Source: Notolepis coatsorum (taxonomy: Eukaryota; Chordata; Actinopteri; Aulopiformes; Paralepididae). From it: 64,000 bases of DNA. Position numbers and translations under genes: made by a program. The DNA lies in assembly GCA_963971535.1 (NCBI GenBank), contig OZ020593.1, positions 12,267,500-12,331,499 on the forward strand, in the 5' to 3' direction. Positions 32,096 to 45,400 of this stretch are shown piece by piece (positions within the stretch are counted from its first letter, which is position 1; each line of letters starts with the position of its first letter). The notes under the pieces were generated by a model. It saw only the letters and a list, made by a program, of their open reading frames with translations, ran no database searches and was not told where the DNA came from.

Positions 32096-33116
32096 GCCAC
32101 AGATAGGATTACAATGTAAATAGGCTTGCTGTATCTTTCACTATCAAACAGAAGTTCTGTTTAAATTACTTCCTGAGCAATTACTTCCTGAGCAATATCA
32201 ATTTGTATAGTCTGCAAAAATAAAACATTAACAGTTCAGTAACATTGCAAATATCATTAATATAAAATATAAAAGGTAACTTTTGGACCTATCACCGATC
32301 CCTGGGGTACTCCACAGGTGACCTTCCTAAATCCTGACACAGTGTCATTAATTTGCACACATTCTTCGGCCAAGAGTTACATAGTTAAATAGCATACTAT
32401 GTAAACTATATTTGTTAGCCATATTGTGCTCAACAGAGAGCTCTGCCAAATTGATGTCAGACTGTGATCATTAAGCTATTAAAGTTCACACCAGGAGACA
32501 GCAAACATGGCCCCTTTTGTATCTACAGTGTAGCCTGCTGTGTGTTAAAATTATCTGTAATTGCTGACTGCAAATAACAGTACATCTGTGGTGCAAATGT
32601 AACTATATTTATTGTAATGCAAATATAACAGAGTAGAGGTAGAGGGTTCGAAAATGCCTCCATGTGAAGTTTTACACAACAACCCCCCCCCCCCATAAAT
32701 CTGCTAATTATTAGAACTTAACATTTAAAAACGACAAAGGATGCGCATGAATACTTTTTATTCATAAGTTCTACATTCTCCAAAGGTTAAGACACACACC
32801 CCACAGCTTCTCTTAACTCAGTTTATAATTTATTCAGAGGTAACCTTATAACTTAAATTCCTTCACATAGTCCACAAGTGTCACAAAGCAAAGACATTGA
32901 AGACAAGGTACCAAATGAAAGGGCCAAATGAAATCGAGCCCCTCCAGTGCAAGTAATCAGTGCATAAAGAACTGAGAAAGCAGCCCATGTTACTTTGACA
33001 CAACATCGGCTCAAGTCAAACAACGAGAGGCGTTTGTTCAAATGTTACATAGTTCATAATTCATCTTGCGTTCGGCTTGCAAGTGGCGTACGGCTGACGC
33101 CCCCGCGGCGTGGCTC
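32096..33116. other. Intergenic DNA between convergent genes
   Basis: Holds block C (32517-32615), a C run near 32683, and the peroxidase 3'UTR with its poly(A) signals. Nothing else recognised. Confidence 0.5.
32757..32834 (-). terminator. mpx: Candidate peroxidase poly(A) signals
   Basis: AATAAA on the - strand at 32834-32829 and 32762-32757, about 285 and 355 nt after the stop codon. The last one fits a short 3'UTR; neither is proven. The stop-to-signal DNA holds nothing else recognisable. Confidence 0.5.
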
Positions 33117-33470
33117 CTAGACTGTGAAAAGCAGATCGCAGTCATTGGTCAAGCCGTTACCGCCGAAGTTAGCCACCAGCCAGACCTTGTCGTCCTTGTT
33201 GAGCTGGATGAGAGCGCCCCCCGCTGGCCGCGACGTAGCCGTTCTGCCGCGAGGTGAAGGAGTGCAGCGCCAGCTTCCCATTGTTGCCGCAGGTCTATGT
33301 TGCCGTTGTTCTGGTAGATGGAGCAGGAGAACTCGAACTCGTAGACCCCCGGCTGGTCACGGGTGAACACCCCCGACTGGATGTTGTAGATGACGTTACG
33401 GAAGTTGTTCCGTCCTCTCCATCGTCGTCTTCATCTTGTTCAATAGGAAATGACAGTGAGAGATCAGTAT
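33117..33470 (-). CDS. mpx: Peroxidase exon 14: acidic linker plus C1q-like domain, three indels as assembled
   Basis: It follows a 70-nt intron ending in a poly-C tract and CAG. The in-phase start is [21 protein letters not shown], an acidic linker. A C1q-type jelly-roll then reads [73 protein letters not shown] and [14 protein letters not shown], stop 33119-33117. GVFT...PGVYEF and the L.L...D.VWL ending are C1q hallmarks; the first strand (VAFSA type) is not seen. The pieces lie in three frames because of single-base changes near 33409 (one A too few), 33287 (one base too many) and 33217-33222 (one G too many). Read literally, the frame turns Ser/Thr-rich and stops at 33297-33295. Confidence 0.75.
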
Positions 33471-36400
33471 CTGGGGGGGGGGGGGGTGTTGACCGTCTTT
33501 AGTGACATAATTCATAAAGGGTTTAAAGACATCCACTCACCATTGTCCTTCCACGGACTGAGGTCGAAAGCAGGGATGTCTTTGCACTTTGCGAAAGTAC
33601 GTCTGGGACGGTACTGGAAGGGTCTCCCTGGCACCTCCGTGATCCCGGTGTTGTCACAGATGATGCGGGCCAGGGAGGTAGTCCTCAGGGACTCTCTCTG
33701 GTCATCAGTGAAGACTCCGTCGTTCTCCCACCACAGCCTGACAGGGAGAACATGTTCAAATACCAGCGCAGTGTAGCCCCTTTCGTGACTGTGATGCACG
33801 CCAACAAGGTTTGGCCGAGTGGATCCACAGTCCCTTGCTCCTCAATGGCAAACCAACCTAGATTTACCCTGAATGACTGGTTCTAACCGAACCGTTCGTT
33901 ATAAAAGTATCAGAGAAATTTCAAAAGGTACTCACAGTTGCACGAGGGTTTCGAACAGACAAACGTTAGCTTGGCGTTGCTAATAAACATTTTAAATCAT
34001 TTTTATAAACTGGTCAACACTGCTCAAAACGGCTTCATTTCCGGCATCAGGCAGCTAAAGCCGTTTTGAGCAGTGTTGACCAGTTTATAAAAAATATTTA
34101 AAATGTTTATTAGCAACTCCAAGCTTTCAACCCCTAACGTTTGTTCGAAACCCTCGCGCAGTGAGGGTACAAGTGTGGCAAGTGGGCATATATGAACTGT
34201 ACACATTCTATATACATTAATCTATATCTGCATCCATACCCATTACCTACTCATATTAGTTAAACCACTGGCTAGTATGGTTTATTATCATAGTGTATTC
34301 ATACTTGTACCACTGTATATAATACTGTACATACAGTAGCTTAGTATACTTAGTCCGTAGCTTCATCATATACTGTATACTCCACATATTCACTTGTTAT
34401 ACTGCTACTTTGCACTCTGTAGATGGACTGAGGTCAAAAGCAGGGATGTCTTCACACTCATCTTGTGTAAAACCATCAGTAGGCATATCTATGGGCATCT
34501 ATAATACATGCCAGTCAGTGATCTCATCACAGGTTCCTCCGTGGTTCGTCTGGACCACTGCGCTCTGAACAAGTGTGTCAACCGCTCTACAACAGCTTCT
34601 AGGATCATTGTAGACTAGGGGTGTAAAGGTACACATATCCGTACCGAACCGTTTCAGTGTGTACCGTACCGGAACGGCTGTGTACCGTACCGAACGAATA
34701 CAACGGTATGTTAACCACTAACGACCGGCTGTTTCTTTCACAATCTAATATTATTATTTTCTTTACAAGTCTATTATTAATTTCAATATAGAATATTCGT
34801 CGACAGCCCTACAAGTACAATTAGTTACTGCACACTACATCACCCCTGAGTGGAACATGGAAAGCCAAACTTTCCCCTACTGTACCGAAAACCCTTACCG
34901 AACCTTGACTTCAAAACCGAGGTACGTACCGATCATTTGTTTTAGTGTACCGTTACACCCCTATTGTAGACTGATTGGTGAACTAAAAGGCTCAGACTAT
35001 AGAGTTGGAATTATTGCCTTTTTTTTGGCCAAAAGCGAAATCCTTTAATTTCGCCCCGGGGGACATTGACAATATCCTCGTCCCCGGTGACAACATGACT
35101 AGTGAAACTCAACCAGTGGGTTTGAACACCAACGAGATGAAGTTCAACCTTCTCCACACCCACAAGAAAGAAGCTCGACTCGAGTCTCACACAAAGACAT
35201 TGGGGATCTTACCGGCCCGGTAGTATTCGCTCAGAGGCCTGAGGGTAGATCTGGAACCGACCATCGGGAGAGAGAATCAAGAATTGCCAAAAATGGTGAG
35301 ATACTCAACCACTGCTCAAAAGACTTGATGTTGCTCATCATCAGACACACCAAAGATGAGCTACCCGCAGTAAAATCCTCAATTGAACAGCAGCTTGAGG
35401 AAACTAAGGCCGCCTGCAACACCGACTACGAAGCCCTTGTCCAAGACATCAGGGCCCAGATAACCAAATATAAACTATATACAGTATACTGGAGCTGAAA
35501 CTCTCCAAATTCAGAAGGGATACCACCGACTACAAGAACGACTGCACCCCCGCCCCACGAAAACCCATCCACCCAGCGACTGGTCGCGTGTATCCTTTCC
35601 GCAACGGAATTCGGTTTCCTGGTTCCTCTGATTGGCCGCGACCCCCACGTGACCCGCCGGGTCATTTACTGTACATTGGAGGGGGTTGGGTTATGACATT
35701 TACAGGGGCCAGTTTCGAATTGCAGTCTCCCGTAGGTGTTCTTTGAGTGGTTTTGAAAGTGGGTAGTGATTCACATTCCTTTACAGCTTTGGGTAGGGCG
35801 TTCCACATTGATGTGGCATAATTGTGAAACGTGTTTAGTCCCTTGTTTGAGCCGAATCTGGGTTTAACATGATTTGTGGAGCTCCCTCTGGTGTTGTGAT
35901 CGTGGCTGACCTTTGGGAAGTATTTTGACATGTACATGGGTACCTTGGTCGTGTAGTGCATCTTGTAGACCAGGCCCATTGCAAGTTGCTGTACTCTGTC
36001 GTCTACTCTAAGCCATCCTAAGTTATCAAAAGTGGGCAGGGGTGAGGTGGGTTCTAGGAGTAAGGTCAAGCAGTAGTCTGACCAGTTTGTTTTGAGATGT
36101 TTGTAATTTTGTTTTTAGCGCCTTTGAGGTGCAAGCATAGTCGTAGTACCCTTGAATGAGTGCTCCTGCCAGAGTCTTCAGGGTATTCTTGTTTACCAGA
36201 GAGGAGATCCGGTCAAAACCAATTGCTTTTAGCTCAATCAGAATGGAGTGATTGACAGTGTCGAAGGCCTTTTGTAGGTCCAGCATGACCATGCCGCAGT
36301 ATTTGCCCGCATCCACCTCTTGTTTGATGTGGTCGTTCAAATAGAGAAGCCATGAGTCAGTGGAGTGGGATGTTCTGAAGCCAGATTGGAATTCGTAGAT

Positions 36401-39400
36401 TAGATTTTTTTCCGCTAGGTACTTTTCGACCTGTTCGTAGACAAATGTTTCCATGACTTTGGAGGTAAGAATAGAAACAGGGCGGTAGTTTCCTGGGTCT
36501 AACTTGCTGCCCTTTTTGTGCAGAGGGGTCACCCTCGCAATTTTGAAGTCCTTGGGGACGTGTCCCTGTTTTATGGAGAGGTTTATTATGCGTGTGATGA
36601 CTGGGGTGATGGCGGCTGCTGAGTCTGAGGAATTTGGAGGGGATGTTGTCATGGCCAGTGGCCTTGTTAGGTTGGAGGGCGCTCAGTTTTTTGAGTACCT
36701 CATCTGTTGTTACCATTTCCAGCTTGAAGTCGTCCTTGCGGACCCCTAGGTTTTTGTAGTAAGCTACTATGTGTTCTACCCCATAATGCTCTGAGTGGGA
36801 GGGTAGTTTGTTTACCAGTGTTGTGGCTATGTTTGTGAAGAAAATTTTTAAGTAATTGGCTACATCCAGCTCGTCTGTGATGAGCGTGTTGTCCGTCTTT
36901 ATGTTTATGTTTGAGAATCTGGTTTTAAGTTTTTTACTGCAGCCTAGTTGATTATTGAGTACTTTCCAAAGTTCACATGGTTTGTTTTTGTTCCTCAGTT
37001 GTCATTGATGAAATTCTTTTTTGCAGTTTTGATCATGGAGTTTAAATCATTTCTTAGTCTGTTTCTTTCCAGTTTGCGTTCAGTCACATGGGCTTGGAGT
37101 TCACTGCTCGTGCTTTTGGTAAGCGTTGACTGAATTTTAGCATTTTTTGTCTCTGGTTTTCATAGCGGCCAGTATTTCGGAGTGCATCCACGGCTCAGCG
37201 CGATTTTTTTACTCTGATGGTTCTTAGGGGGGCCATGTCGTTCCAAGCCATGTTTCTTCAACCAGTGTACCATTGAGTTCATCTGACCAGTCCAGACTCT
37301 CCAGTTAACAGATCCCAGTGTTAAAGTGTTCAGACGCACTTTCAACCCTATGGTCAACAATCACTCTATTAATGCCTTTTGCAGACTGGTAGAGGATGAA
37401 GTTGAGAATCAGTTTGTGGAAAGAGAACAACTGATTAATAGCAAAAGAAAAAACGTATCTCAAACCGAAAAAAAGGCAATATCACCATTAACACTTTGAG
37501 TGCCACTCACAGCTTTTCTATTTTTTTTTATTAGCGATCTGAAATCATATTGCATCACGTAAGCCTACCGTTGGAGATCCAGGGACCGCCGGCGCTCAGA
37601 TGTGAAAAAGCGCCCCCTATCGTCTCCCAGATGGTAAATCACCCTTTTGGAATGGACTCAATGAAAGTGTGGGAGAACGGATTTCTGACTCCACATTTTA
37701 CTTCTCACTGATGCAGCCGGGGTCTACCAGAGTTCATTCTGGAGCCTCTGAGCCGCGCGGATCATTCGTTATATTGTACACACGATGGATCAATACATTT
37801 ATCGATTTTTTCTAATGGCGATCGGAAATTGGAATAAACCATTTGGATACCATCTGACCTCAGGTAAGGAATCTATGTTATCAGTGTTAGGATAATCACT
37901 CGTTTTCACTGATATATAAGCCGTTTATGTGATATGGCTGTTTTGACTGTAAAAGCCATGAGGAAATAAGTGCAGCGATTATCAGCGCACGGCACGAGCG
38001 CACACATACTATCGATCATCTAGCGTTTATTTGAAAACGATTCATAAATAGGCAGACAAATGACAACATTCTGGAATATTCCAGTAAAAGGAGATTATCA
38101 TAGGCATGGGTTGTTTTTCCCCGGAAAACGGGTGATTTTCAAAATGCTATCAAACGGAAATGAAGCGATAAAAATACAATCTGCCTTGCCAATGTTGACT
38201 GGAAAATGAGTCTTTGATAAGCGACGGGCAGATTAGACACAGCCATAATTTAAATATAATTTAAAACATAGATTAGGCGATATTAACGTTAACATTGGCC
38301 GTGGATGGTGGCATTCAACGGGGTAAACAGGAAAACACGGCCCGGCACTGAAAGTGTTAAGGCTTGTGACAAAGGCGGTGGAATCTCTATAATGGATACA
38401 TCTAGATACAGTGAAAAAAATCAAAGAGATGTTGACTGACACCAAATATTATAAGAGAACTTTACTGAATGCCAGGAATAACTACAACCTAGAATTGAAA
38501 CAGATAATCAAAAGAGCTGAAGAAAATAAATTAGTCACTGGATGAGTTCCCTATCACACCTGTCATCTATGGTTTAGCCAAGGTGCACAAATGTCCAAAT
38601 GACCCTCCACTCCGACCAATAATCTCAGGGAGAGGCTCCCTCACAGAGAATGCCTCTAGGTTTGTAGACTATCACATCCAACCACTAGTTTGGAAACTTC
38701 CCTCGTATATAAAAGATAACTCTGACTTTCTATCTGAACTAGATTTAGTCAAAAATATTGGTGACAGTGATATTCAAATATTGGTGACAGTGATATTCTC
38801 GTAACCCTAGACGTTACTTCGTTATATTCCAACATTAACCATACCTTTGGTCTAGAAGCTTTGAACCATTTCCTAGGTAAACACCCAGACCAAACACCTC
38901 CACATGAATTTATCATGGAACTGATGAGATTTACACTGAATAGAAATTTATTTCTGTTTGAAAATACCTATTACCAACAGGAATATGGGTCTGCTATGGG
39001 ATCCCCATCCGCTTATGCGTGTTTATTTATGGGAACGTTTGAAGATGGCCTTCATTTACAACAATACGTTATATAGACCCCATATCAAATACTTTGTTCG
39101 ATTTATCGATGATATTTTCATGGTCTGGTTAGGGAACGAGGTAGAACTGTCATCATTCTTGTCCTATTTAAACTCTTGTGTAGAATCCATCACTTTCAGC
39201 ATGGAAAATAGCCGAGAATACATTAACTTCCTAGATGTAAAACTAACTAAAGTTAATAACCTAATCGCCACAACCATCTACAGAAAACCAATGGATAAAA
39301 ACAATCTCCTACCGTTTTCTAGTCACCACCCCGGTGCCTTTAAAGAAAAGCCTGCCTGTAAGTCAATTATACAGACTCAAGCATATATGTAGCTCTCAGG

Positions 39401-42400
39401 AGGAGTTCCACTCCCAAAGTGAAAGGATGTTGAGAAGATTTGATGAAAAGGGCTACTACCCAAAGCAGTGTCTTAACTCCGCCATGGCCACTGTAAATCA
39501 AATTGGAAGAAAATAACTATTCCGTAAGAAAGAAACAGAACATCAGGCACCATTAATTATGTCCTTACTTATGATCCATTTAGTTCCGTTATTAAGTCCA
39601 CAGTCATGAAACACTGGCACATTCTATCATCAGATAGAACCTTAAATGACCGCTTCCAACACCTTCCACGCATAAAAGGGCTACCAACCTGAAGGACCGC
39701 CTAGTTAGAGCGGACTCTTATTCAAGGCCAGAGGCTTTTATTTATGGAAGCTTCCCATGTAGAGCATGCACATCTTGCAGCCACATGATCAAAACAAACA
39801 TTTCACGACTCCCACACCGGGAAGAATTACAAGATCATATCGCTAATAACATGTAATTCCACACGCATAATATATTTATTATTCTGCCCATGTCAAAAAT
39901 ACTATATCGGACAGACATCCCGCAAATAAAAAATAAGATTGAACGAACACAGAAGCAATATAAAGCGGGCCGACATTAATTCCCCTGTGGCACGACATTT
40001 TAACGAAATGGATCATAAAATCAATGACCTCAAGTGCATAGGTCTAGAGATGGTTTTTCTTAAGGGGAGACACTGCAGGTGAATAGGGTAAATTTTTTTA
40101 CTAATAGATATCACAATGAAACTTCCCCAGTTGATTACTTATATTAAGACAAGACTTTTTTGTATTACAAGTTTTCTGAAATTGTATGTTTAAATATGCA
40201 AATGAGGCATGATCTACTTAAATATGCACTAATTTGCATATAATTCCAGGACAGAAATCTGAACATTGGATAAAGCCATTTTCAAAATTATAGTTTCATT
40301 TTGTTGACATATTAGAGCCAAAGGTTATTACAGAGGGGATTTTGGATATCTCTTTTTATCACTCCATAAATCAGAAAACACTCCATTCAGTAAATTTTTA
40401 TGGTAAAATTCCATATTTCGCCATGTTTTTAGGAATAAAATGTGATATAAATCATGGTATGAATGAGATATCAACAAACCCTTCTGTAAATACCTTCAGA
40501 ACATAGATATGAATAGAACTGGAAGGTTTGGTGTATGTGAGTGCTACTGAAGTGGAGATTTCTGGCTCAGAGTATGAGGGAAAACTCTTAAAACTCATTT
40601 TTGGGAAAATGCCTTCAAAGTTCTGTATTGTAAAATGCCATATTTTTTTTTTTAAACAGATATTTACAAACACAATACCTAATCAAACCATTAGTAATAG
40701 ACAACCTAAACACATGCCTGATAACTGAATAATAATAATGATGTTATTGAACTGAACAGAACTACACACACGCTACAAACAGTGTAGTACCCCCTAATAG
40801 GCAAAAAAGATTTGAATAGATATCACTATGAAACTTTCCCAATTTGTTATGTACATATAAACTAAGAAAAAATGTATTGCAAGTTTTCTGAAATTTATGT
40901 TTATATATGCAAATGAGGCACTTCCCCATTAAATATGTGCACATTTATGGATGCAATAAAGCAAAATTATGTAAAATAAACAACTAAATGTGTGTTATTG
41001 ACGTTTTATTGTCACTAGTTTCATAGAAGACATGTTTAGGAAGCAAAATATAACAAAATCTCAAAATCAACAAAAAAAGTATATTTGACTATTCACCTGC
41101 AGTGTCTCGCCTTAATAGAAGGGGTGGTAACCATGAACAACTTCTTTTACAGCGGGAATGTGTATGGATTCATCGGCTCAAATCTATGTATCCATCTGGG
41201 ATGAATGAAGAGTTCAATTTGGCTCCATTCCTTTAGGTGAAAGCGATCTACTCTAAACAAAAACTAGTACACTGATTAATGAACGGTCTAACAACCCGAT
41301 ACCCCCAATGTACTGTTTTTTTCTTCCATACAGATTTGTAAATATTGTATTGTAATATGTATCGTTTCATACATAGCCATTATATGCATTCATGTGATAC
41401 TGTGATGATATCAATCTAGCCCTGCTAATTACTGATCATGACGTCAACCTAGCCCATTTGCTGATTGCGGATTGTTACCACCTGCATGTTGTCAAGTACA
41501 GCCTAGTTAAGGTTTGTTTGTCACAACTATCATTGCACACTGATGAAGGCCGGATGGCTGAAAACGTTTTGTGCGTTATACAACTTGTGCATATTAAGAT
41601 AAAATAAAAAAACAACGACTTTCCTCGAGTGCGGTCCCTAATCCATTTTTGTAACTTTTTTTTGGTTGCTCATCACCAGTTGGCCTTTTCTCCACTTACC
41701 TGTCTCCCAGGCGGATGTTCTTGAACTGGGTGGAAATGAGGCAGGCAAACAATGGCCCCACTCTGCCTCCAGCGACGAAGGGCTCAGCCACGCCGCCCAG
41801 CCACACATCAATGTTGTCGGGAGTGCCGTAGAGGTCCAGCAGATTACTGGCCAGTTCAGTGTTGTTCATAACTTCAGTCAGCTCCTCCAAGCACTGGGGT
41901 TGTGACAGTCCACAGAACTCACGCCACTTGTTGTAGCCTACACGAGGAGCGGGTAGCAGATGAGAGTCAGACAGTTATTCTACGTTTGTGAAGGTAGTTC
42001 GTACTTTGAAATATGGGTTCTCCTCAAATATGGCGGCTGACCGAGTGTGTCTGACTCCCACCTAAATGGCACAGACTACAACACATCACTCCATACGTAC
42101 CTTATGTGTATACTGCACCCGTGTATACGTATACTTACTCATAGTATATATTTAGAGTCTAGTGTTTATTGCAAACATATTTATTGAACGCATAATATAA
42201 CCGATGAGGCATACAGACCCTCATTTGCACCTCGATCACACGGCCTACTTGCTCACGTGCGTATATTCAGAGTTAAATTGTATCGTTTACACTGCTTATT
42301 TAAACTTTTTCTACTGTACTATAATTTTATTGACTATATTTATGTCTTTCTACCATTACCATGCCCATACCTCCCCCCCCCCCATGCTGCCATGCCTGAA

Positions 42401-45400
42401 TTTCCCTCAAGGGGATGAATAAAGGAATAACTTAGATCAGGGGTTCCCAAACTTTTCAGGCCGGGGCCCAGAAAATAAGGAGTCAGAGAGCCGCGGCCCA
42501 ATGCACATCGTCAGGCTTTTTTTTTGCCAGGCGACCGATTTTTTAAGCCAAATATCACTTCAATCCTATTAAGTTAGTTCAAGTTAGTTATTCATTTATA
42601 TGTGCTATTTATGAGAGGGCTAACTTGTTGCAAAATAATGATAATAATAATAGCCTCATTAAAATACTATTGTTGCTTCGGTTGTTTTCAGCGTTTTATG
42701 TGCATAATCTGTTATTTAGTTTGAAATGTTCATTGAAATAAGTAGATTTTTCGTTTTTGTTTATTTATTAAGTTAATATAAAACCATATAGTCACATTTT
42801 AGAATAGAATTTTAGAATACAACTAGAAACACTGTCCTGGCCTGCTTCTAAGTTCAGTGGCCTGACAAGAAAAAAAAAATTGGATTTATCTTTTTTTGGA
42901 AATCATCTCGCGGCCCTCCCGTGGCTGCTCGCGGCCCACCTTTGGGTCGCGACCCCGACTTTGGGAACCACTGACTTAGATCGTAGTTACAGAAGGGAAT
43001 GAAGGCCATACCTGGGAGTCCGTGGTCTCGGCCTCTCTGCAGGTTGAGAGCGGCCAGGTCCAAGGCCAGTCTGCTGGAGAACTCAAACAGCCGGTCCCTC
43101 AGCTCATCGTTCATCATCTCGCTCTGTGTGTTGAGCTTGGCCTTCCGACCCACCATCCCCCTCAGGATGGGGTCCAGACCACCTGTGGAGGAGCACCAGA
43201 AACCATGTCCGTTAGCCATGTAACCACTGCCACTGTGGGAGGAATCCACAAAGGGTTTGCGTGGCTTTTTCCCGACACGCAACACAGGACGAGCAACGGG
43301 TGCAATTAAAAAAATGGACAGGGACCTAGCTACATCACCAACACTAATAAATTACACGCCAGCAAGAACACTGCGATCATCAGCTGCTGGACTACTAGAG
43401 ACTCCCAGAAACAGTCAAAAGAGGATCGGTAATGCAGCCTTTATCAACTATGCCCCAAAACTGTGGAACAAACTACCCCAAAAACATCAGGGAAGCAAAC
43501 TCGCTAGACATCTTCAAAAGACAGCTTAAAACCCATCTCTTTGCTCAGGCATTTCAATGATTATTGCTAGATCCAAATGTGAAACACTGTGATTTACCAT
43601 ACCTTGCTATGCTCGCTCATGCCTGTATTTTTTATGTCCGTTCTATTTTATAATTTTTTGACTATTTTTAAACAGAATCATTTTAAACTATTTTTATTAT
43701 TTGAGTTACTGAAAACTGTAAGCGGAGAGCCTATTGGGATGCTAGATCCTAATGTGAAACACTGATTTACCATACCTTGCTACCAGTCTATCTTTTTTAT
43801 GCCCGCTTATGCCTGTATTTTTTACTGTTGTGAAGCACTTTGAACTGCAACCTCTGTATGAGAAGTGCTATACAAATAAAGTTATTATTATTATTAATTA
43901 GCACGTATTTAAATGAGGCAATATGGTCAGAACATGTCCCCTTACTATGCAAATGAGCCTCGTCCAAAGTCGCGCCCAATCCACAAAGCCCGGCGCAAAT
44001 TGCACCGAGCAGTTAACGCGACGCAACTACCATCTTCAGACATGGTGGTAACTAAGCGCAAAGCCCTAAGTGCTATGAAGGGGCATCATGCCAGCATCAC
44101 AGGTGATTATGGCAGTGGTAATTATTGGCATACTCAGGCCTCGTAATGCCAGGCATGCCCTTGAAAGAATATTTCGAAGGAGAATATCACCTTTTTTATT
44201 TAAAGGGGACATGCGTTGCTATTCCTAGCACTATTTGGGCAACGTTACACAATTCCTGTGAGTCTATCGAAGACATCTGTACGTTTCTTTTCAAAAAAAT
44301 GCATTGTTTTATATTTCTAATCAAGTACTCAAAACCATCATTTTTCAGCCTCAAGATTTCAGGCTGTTATGGCCTGGCTCCGCCCATAAGCACTTTGAGT
44401 GACAGTCGAAGTCCACACAGTCTGCGACTGGTAGACGGAGAGAGATAGAGAGAGAGAGGGGGGGGGGTGGGAGTTAGAGAGAGAAAACAGACAGGCCGTT
44501 ATTGATAAGGCCCCCCTCTCCCTCTTCCTTTCTTTTTTTCCCTCTCGGGTGTGCCGACTGCAGTTTGTGGGGGGGGCCTCCCTTCCTCCCTCTTCCTTTA
44601 TTTTTTTCTCTCCCGTTCAGGGGGTGTGCCGTAGATTGTGGGCGGGCATTAGCTACAACCACAGAGCCAATCACATCACTGTCCGCTACCCAGAGCCTGA
44701 GTGACGTCACTCAGGCCTTCAAATCAGGATAGCCTAATTTACTGGAGCAGGAAATGGTCTGAGCTGAATCAGAGCAATCCGCCAAATATGGTATTTGGAC
44801 ACTAAAACACATTGATACTAACTCCTATTACTATAATACAATGCTGGAGACTGAAAAATGACATTTAAACTTTTTTTTCTTTGACTGTGAATAACACTAT
44901 GCTCAAATTGACCAGAAAAATCTAAGCTAATTAATAGATGGAAGATTATTAAACGGAAGGTTTTGTAGATACAGTACTGCATTCTGCCATCCGGACACAT
45001 GCAATTTGAAATATGATTATAGAATATCAGGCATAAAATGGTTATGCGATTAATTAATTACAAATCCTGTAATAATTTAGATAATTTTTTTTGGATCATT
45101 CCATTTGGGCTGTGGGGGGTGCTTCATGTCTGATTTGAGTTCAAGTTCAAATCAGACATTAAGCACCCCCCACAGCCCAAATGGAATGATACATTTTTTT
45201 AATCCAGTCGACTATCAGCAGATTTTGGCCAATGAAAGTAGACTATACAAATCCTTAGTCGGGGACAGGCCTAGTGCACAGCATCTAGATCTGCCAACTT
45301 CATATAAACACTGCACAGCATCTAGATCTGCCAACTTCATATAAACACTGTTCACAGCATCTAGATCTGCCAACTTCATATACATTTCATATAAACACTG

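Larger units (their letters stand above)
35040..41665 (+). mobile_element. Penelope-like retroelement (PLE) with three nested insertions
   Basis: Pieces in order: N-terminal region (35050-35680; EEIKQQ-like coil ...[20 protein letters not shown]); 37310-37487 ([14 protein letters not shown]); 38361-38545 ([18 protein letters not shown]); RT 38550-39375; GIY-YIG endonuclease about 39870-40059; C terminus 41116-41236 ([20 protein letters not shown], ending [10 protein letters not shown] stop). A 3' non-coding part reaches about 41665 and holds a hammerhead ribozyme. Interrupted by an antisense LINE (35685-37305) and TTAA elements at 37492-38356 and 40064-41111. Frameshifts and stops show that it is dead. 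Sits in the peroxidase intron, opposite in strand to the gene. Confidence 0.88.

Noticed and set aside
43012..43309. + strand frames over peroxidase exons (for example 43022-43309, 51829-52371)
   Set aside because: Antisense shadows of conserved exons; only the - strand shows the peroxidase motifs and splice sites.
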